Shown here in pieces: positions 7,201-8,721 of a stretch of DNA of 8,721 nucleotides. Numbering within the stretch: the stretch's first letter is position 1; every line of letters begins with the position of its first letter. The notes beneath the pieces are model-generated. The model ran no database searches. It was not told the DNA's origin and worked only from the letters and a program-made list of their open reading frames with translations. The position numbers and the translations under genes were made by a program. This DNA is from Chlorobiota bacterium (GTDB lineage Bacteria > Bacteroidota > Bacteroidia > Flavobacteriales > Flavobacteriaceae). The DNA lies in NCBI GenBank assembly GCA_013153655.1, contig JAADEB010000039.1:1-8721 (forward strand), given 5' to 3'.

Positions 7201-7345
7201 TCAGGAAATCCCTTCTGTTGGCTTTGTATTTATTTTTGATTTCGTCCGCCGTAAGTCCTTCCACCGAAAATTCCGGTTCGGGTTCGGGCGTTTCGTTCTT
7301 GCGGACGAGTTCGTATTCTTCTAAACTTCTCCAATATTTTTTCAT
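4220..7345 (-). CDS. actB: Alternative Complex III subunit ActB, Tat-exported iron-sulfur lipoprotein (molybdopterin oxidoreductase-like plus ferredoxin domains)
   Basis: 1041 residues; the electron-transfer core of ACIII. Residues 1-64 form an extended Tat signal: a long polar leader, RRDFLK at 44-49, a hydrophobic stretch, then ATSC with Cys64 as probable lipidation site. Residues about 70-760 resemble the molybdopterin oxidoreductase fold. Between 65 and 781 the only cysteine is Cys325, so the usual N-terminal [4Fe-4S] site is absent, as expected for ActB, which is not thought to bind Mo. A Thr/Glu/Gly-rich stretch at about 538-562 looks like a loop or linker. The C-terminal ferredoxin part has Cys at 782/785/788/792, 845/848/853/857, 877/883/887, and 933/936/963/967. 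That is 15 Cys: in the third group Thr880 replaces the second Cys, predicting one [3Fe-4S] and three [4Fe-4S] clusters. The tail is His-rich. AGGT sits six bases before the ATG. Eleven bases separate it from actC. Confidence 0.97.
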   Translation of the reverse strand: MKKYWRSLEEYELVRKNETPEPEPEFSVEGLTADEIKNKYKANRRDFLKLLGFSTAFAVAATSCRQPVRKAIPYLIRPENITPGVANYYATVMNDGYTYGSFLVKVRDGRPIKIEPNDLTDYPGTNAIMQASVLDLYDTARLQHPLKNGKKASWKTVINEIKAKLDELSAANEKVYFISSTVNSPSFNKILESFKEKYPNVEFVFADPVDYTALRTAHKNLFGKEVIPSYAFDKAKVIVGINADFLGTWLSPVEFSGQYAKGRDLTGGKKDMSRHYQVESLMSLTGTNADKRIIIKPAQELKFVAKLYNEIAKATGNAPVNAPKCDKDVSAIAKDLLNNKGQSLVVSGTNDTGIQTLVAGINKMLDNYGKTLNTERPFLVYQGDDRKLSEAFQNIRNGQAGGVLFHNINPFYEYPLDDKTKQAVKKLKLSAAFADRLDETAQNVTYVLANSHYLEAWGDARPYADTFQLQQPVINKLWDTKHPAEVLMQILQIPGDYQAYVQKYWEENLYPNAAGYADFNEFWVKSLQNGIFKATLSQQTGTENTEGETATANLTEEPVTGGFAYINANQDKLLQFNKPQGDELVIYQKVHIQSGKYANNPWLQELPDPVTKVVWDNYVSVSPQYAKEKGLQQEDVVKVKAGNVEVELPVVIQPGQDSSTIGIAMGYGRKGVGPIGDGIGKAVTGFTGLKDGLRQYTRIPVSVEKTGKTYSIASTQTHHTMEGRDIVRETTLENWKKDPAHGNEKHQFYLKNLKHLTLYKYGYDPEKYPGHHWGMAIDLNKCTGCSACIVACQVENNIAIVGKEEVKKKRIMHWLRIDRYYAQEENELHSPIQENPEVVHQPVMCQHCDNAPCENVCPVAATPHTNEGLNSMAYNRCIGTRYCMNNCPYKVRRFNWYNFVEGGDYNYLFNDDVKRMVLNPDVVVRQRGVVEKCTMCIQRIQEGKLRAKIEGRPLKDGEIKLACEQACPTGAITFGDTNDPNARVIKLFDDPRAYGLLEELHTLPSVVYLTKVRNNDHVAFDYSIENHGEGHHAEGEHHTNA

Positions 7346-7361
7346 GTTGACCTATTTTCGA

Positions 7362-8357
7362 TTAATAATGACAGGATGAACAATCTTGACCGCCGATATC
7401 TTTCACTTTGGGTTTTTCGCCGGACTTAATTAAACCCGGACGGTGTCCCAAATGCATTTTATCCAGTAAGGTTTTATCGGGTTTCTGGTGGAATTTATAT
7501 AACGAATAATATTCGTTGTCGGTAATGATTTCCCGTTCGCGGTGGCAATCCAAACAGAATTTCATGCTCAATTCGGTTACGTCCACCACGCGGTTCATCC
7601 TTTCCACGGGTCCGTGGCATTCCTGACAGGCCACTTTGCCCACTTCCACGTGTTGGGCGTGGTTGAAGTAAACGTGGTCGGGCAGGTTGTGCACTTTCAC
7701 CCATTCGATGGGTTTGCCCGGCTTGTCGAATTGATTGGTAGCCGGGTTGTAGCCCAGATGGTCGTAAATCTTGGCGATTTCCTGCTTGCCGGAAATCTTG
7801 CCTTCCTTCACTACGCTGTGGCAGTTTAAACACACGTCGAGCGAAGGAATGCCCGCATGCCGGCTTTTGCGTGCATCCGAATGACAGTATTCGCAGTCGA
7901 TGTTGTTTTGGGTGGCATGCACCTTATGGGAAAACCAGATGGGTTGCACGGGCGCATATCCTTGCTGGCGCCCCAAAGCCCGGGCTTCCCAGTAAGTAAT
8001 GTAGGAAATCACCCCTAATGCTACCAAGGCGGCCACCGTGGCCAAACCTTTTACCGCTTTGGATTTTGCCTTGAACAGCATTACCGTGGCGATAATCAGC
8101 ACAATGACGGAAATCCAAAACGGAAGGGCGTTCATTCCCCCGAAACCGGGACCCACATTGCGAAATTCCGGATCAATCACATCGTAAGTGCTCCGGTCTT
8201 TTTGGGCGTCCGCTTTTTTAACGGTTTTTTCGGTCTTTTTGGCGGGAGATGAAGCCTGTTGCTGGGCATGAACAAGTGGTGTTCCACTCAATAAAAATAA
8301 GAGCATCATGGACATGACAAACATGCCGCTCCAACGTCTGAACATATTGTTTTTCAT
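7362..8357 (-). CDS. actA: Alternative Complex III subunit ActA, membrane-anchored pentaheme cytochrome c
   Basis: A 331-residue protein with five CXXCH heme-binding motifs at residues 155 (CEYCH), 176 (CLNCH), 244 (CQECH), 268 (CLDCH) and 326 (CSSCH). In ACIII this subunit takes electrons from the ActB iron-sulfur clusters on the periplasmic side. The N-terminus looks like a signal peptide (FRRW n-region, hydrophobic core, probable cleavage after VHA at 31). A Lys-rich linker follows, then two hydrophobic segments (about 78-95 and 105-123) separated by a basic loop; this places the hemes outside the cytoplasm. The start is the ATG giving MKNNMFRRW. The frame stays open to a TTG at 8405, but that codon lies inside the predicted -7 box and so would not be transcribed. 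ATG at 8345 is an alternative. First gene of the operon, 16 bases before actB. The region before the membrane segments contains no Cys, so there is no extra heme domain. Confidence 0.95.
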   Translation of the reverse strand: MKNNMFRRWSGMFVMSMMLLFLLSGTPLVHAQQQASSPAKKTEKTVKKADAQKDRSTYDVIDPEFRNVGPGFGGMNALPFWISVIVLIIATVMLFKAKSKAVKGLATVAALVALGVISYITYWEARALGRQQGYAPVQPIWFSHKVHATQNNIDCEYCHSDARKSRHAGIPSLDVCLNCHSVVKEGKISGKQEIAKIYDHLGYNPATNQFDKPGKPIEWVKVHNLPDHVYFNHAQHVEVGKVACQECHGPVERMNRVVDVTELSMKFCLDCHREREIITDNEYYSLYKFHQKPDKTLLDKMHLGHRPGLIKSGEKPKVKDIGGQDCSSCHY

Positions 8358-8402
8358 ATGTAATGCATTAATTTCACAAGTCGCGGATAAAAATAAAACA
8401 CG

Positions 8403-8434
8403 CAAATATATAAATTCATATCAAAAAATAACAA
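8403..8434 (-). promoter_or_regulatory. Bacteroidota-type promoter for the act operon
   Basis: On the minus strand, TATATTTG (8410-8403) is an exact match to the Bacteroidota -7 consensus TAnnTTTG. TTG at 8434-8432 sits 21 bases upstream, inside the spacing known for the -33 element (about 17-23). It is the only TAnnTTTG on this strand between 8403 and the window end. Transcription would start near 8397, leaving an A/T-rich leader of about 40 bases without a Shine-Dalgarno site before the actA ATG. A second TTTG at 8425-8422 is too close (11 bases) to act as -33. Confidence 0.75.
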
Positions 8435-8456
8435 TTATCAGAAAAATTGGCTTATA

Positions 8457-8475
8457 ATTTAGAATTGTTCTAAAT
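8457..8475. promoter_or_regulatory. Perfect 8-bp inverted repeat upstream of the promoter, possible operator
   Basis: ATTTAGAA-TTG-TTCTAAAT is a 19-bp inverted repeat with a 3-base centre, about 70 bases upstream of the predicted act transcription start. Read as 7-1-7 (TTAGAAT-T-GTTCTAA, 8459-8473) it resembles the layout of Fur/PerR-family boxes with one mismatch. It could equally serve a gene beyond the right edge. No downstream U-run is seen, so it is not a terminator. Regulator identity is inference only. Confidence 0.45.
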
Positions 8476-8523
8476 AAGATAAATCGTTCGGAGAATATGA
8501 AATGGGACACGCGCTGGCTTTTA

Positions 8524-8545
8524 GGTAAAAGGGAAAAGGGGAAAA
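8524..8545 (+). repeat. 7-base G/A array
   Basis: GGTAAAA (8524-8530), GGGAAAA (8531-8537) and GGGGAAAA (8538-8545): three purine-rich units of 7, 7 and 8 bases. Confidence 0.65.
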
Positions 8546-8547
8546 TA

Positions 8548-8589
8548 TTTTCGGAAAACGTAACACGGTAAATGGAAAACGGTTTATTT
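8548..8589 (-). repeat. AAATAAACCGTTT...CCGAAAA block, right copy
   Basis: The reverse complement matches 183-217 except for three substitutions and a 7-base insertion (TTACCGT). It directly abuts the CAATGAA array, just as the left copy abuts the CACTA array. Confidence 0.8.
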
Positions 8590-8621
8590 CAATGAACAAT
8601 GAACAATGAACAATGAACAAT
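8590..8621 (+). repeat. Perfect 7-base tandem repeat CAATGAA, 4.6 units
   Basis: CAATGAA is repeated four times without change (8590-8617), followed by CAAT. On the minus strand the unit reads TTCATTG, similar to the TTCACTA core of the left array. Confidence 0.95.
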
Positions 8622-8626
8622 CTTGC

Positions 8627-8646
8627 AGAGACGCGATTTATCGCGT
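8627..8646. repeat. Palindromic intergenic repeat, right copy
   Basis: AGAGACGCGATTTATCGCGT, with the 6-bp inverted core ACGCGA-TTTA-TCGCGT at 8631-8646. It is identical over 20 bases to the reverse complement of 47-66. One arm is degenerate here (CGCGTGTT instead of CGCGTCTC), so this copy has lost its outer pairing. Confidence 0.85.
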
Positions 8647-8721
8647 GTTTTTAATATGCATGCAAAAAAATCACGTAAATAGAGATGCAATAAAATATAA
8701 GCGGCGAGGCCGCAATCCGAT

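Larger units (their letters stand above)
8358..8721. other. Gene-free upstream region with promoter, inverted repeat and repeat mosaic
   Basis: No gene is seen between the actA start and the window end. The half nearest actA (8358-8480) is very A/T-rich and holds the promoter and the 19-bp inverted repeat. The outer half (8524-8721) is repeat mosaic: a 7-base G/A array, an AACCG block, a CAATGAA array, an AGAGACGC palindrome, a partial TAGAGATGCAAT (8680-8691), the palindrome TGCATGCA (8657-8664) and a small GCGGC-GAG-GCCGC hairpin at the edge (8701-8713). Between 8476 and 8523 I see nothing specific. Confidence 0.75.

Noticed and set aside
4220..7345. ActB/ActC as a formate dehydrogenase, polysulfide or tetrathionate reductase
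   Set aside because: The ActA pentaheme, ActD, ActE and ActF neighbours, the fused iron-sulfur domain with a [3Fe-4S] pattern and the missing N-terminal cluster cysteines all point to ACIII.
8358..8405. ActA start at the TTG codon at 8405
   Set aside because: The codon lies inside the predicted -7 box, so it would precede the transcription start, and the extra residues would spoil the signal peptide.
8422..8425. TTTG (minus strand) as the -33 element
   Set aside because: It is only 11 bases from the -7 element; the TTG at 8434-8432 has the right spacing.
1..8721. Insertion sequence or transposon carrying the act operon with the flanking repeats as termini
   Set aside because: There is no transposase, integrase or target-site duplication in view, and the shared modules are short and unevenly spaced. 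Kept only as a weak alternative in the findings.

Overview
The window carries one complete operon on the minus strand, actABCDEF. It encodes Alternative Complex III (ACIII), a membrane quinol:electron-acceptor oxidoreductase that replaces the cytochrome bc1 complex in many bacteria. All six subunits are intact. In transcription order they are the pentaheme cytochrome ActA (8357-7362), the large Tat-type iron-sulfur subunit ActB (7345-4220), the NrfD-like membrane subunit ActC (4208-2790), the small membrane subunit ActD (2793-2281), the monoheme cytochrome lipoprotein ActE (2269-1694) and the second NrfD-like subunit ActF (1687-488). Gaps are 16, 11, -4, 11 and 6 bases, so this reads as a single transcription unit. 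A Bacteroidota-type promoter lies before actA and a strong hairpin-plus-U-run terminator lies after actF.

The organism is most probably a member of Bacteroidota. The promoter fits that phylum's -33 TTG / -7 TAnnTTTG consensus, Shine-Dalgarno sites are weak or absent, and the subunit order and the Tat-lipoprotein form of ActB match ACIII of that phylum. I cannot name a genus. The operon implies a respiratory chain that oxidises (mena)quinol and passes electrons through c-type hemes to a terminal oxidase or another periplasmic acceptor. No oxidase gene is present here; the operon is closed by a terminator straight after actF.

How the parts work together, from family knowledge: ActC (and perhaps ActF) lies in the membrane and ActC binds quinol. 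Electrons go to the Fe-S clusters of ActB (three [4Fe-4S] and one [3Fe-4S] predicted from the cysteines), then to the five hemes of ActA and the single heme of ActE. ActD and ActF are structural or membrane partners.

The two gene-free flanks (1-487 and 8358-8721) are the least ordinary part. Both are built of short repetitive modules: palindromes around AGAGACGCGATTTATCGCGT, tandem repeats of 7 or 8 bases, and an AAATAAACCGTTT...CCGAAAA block. The modules occur in the same order but opposite orientation on the two sides, so the operon is bracketed by a mosaic inverted repeat. A run of five regularly spaced GGG tracts (minus strand) abuts the terminator. No novel protein system was found; the best candidates for something undescribed are these intergenic repeat mosaics.
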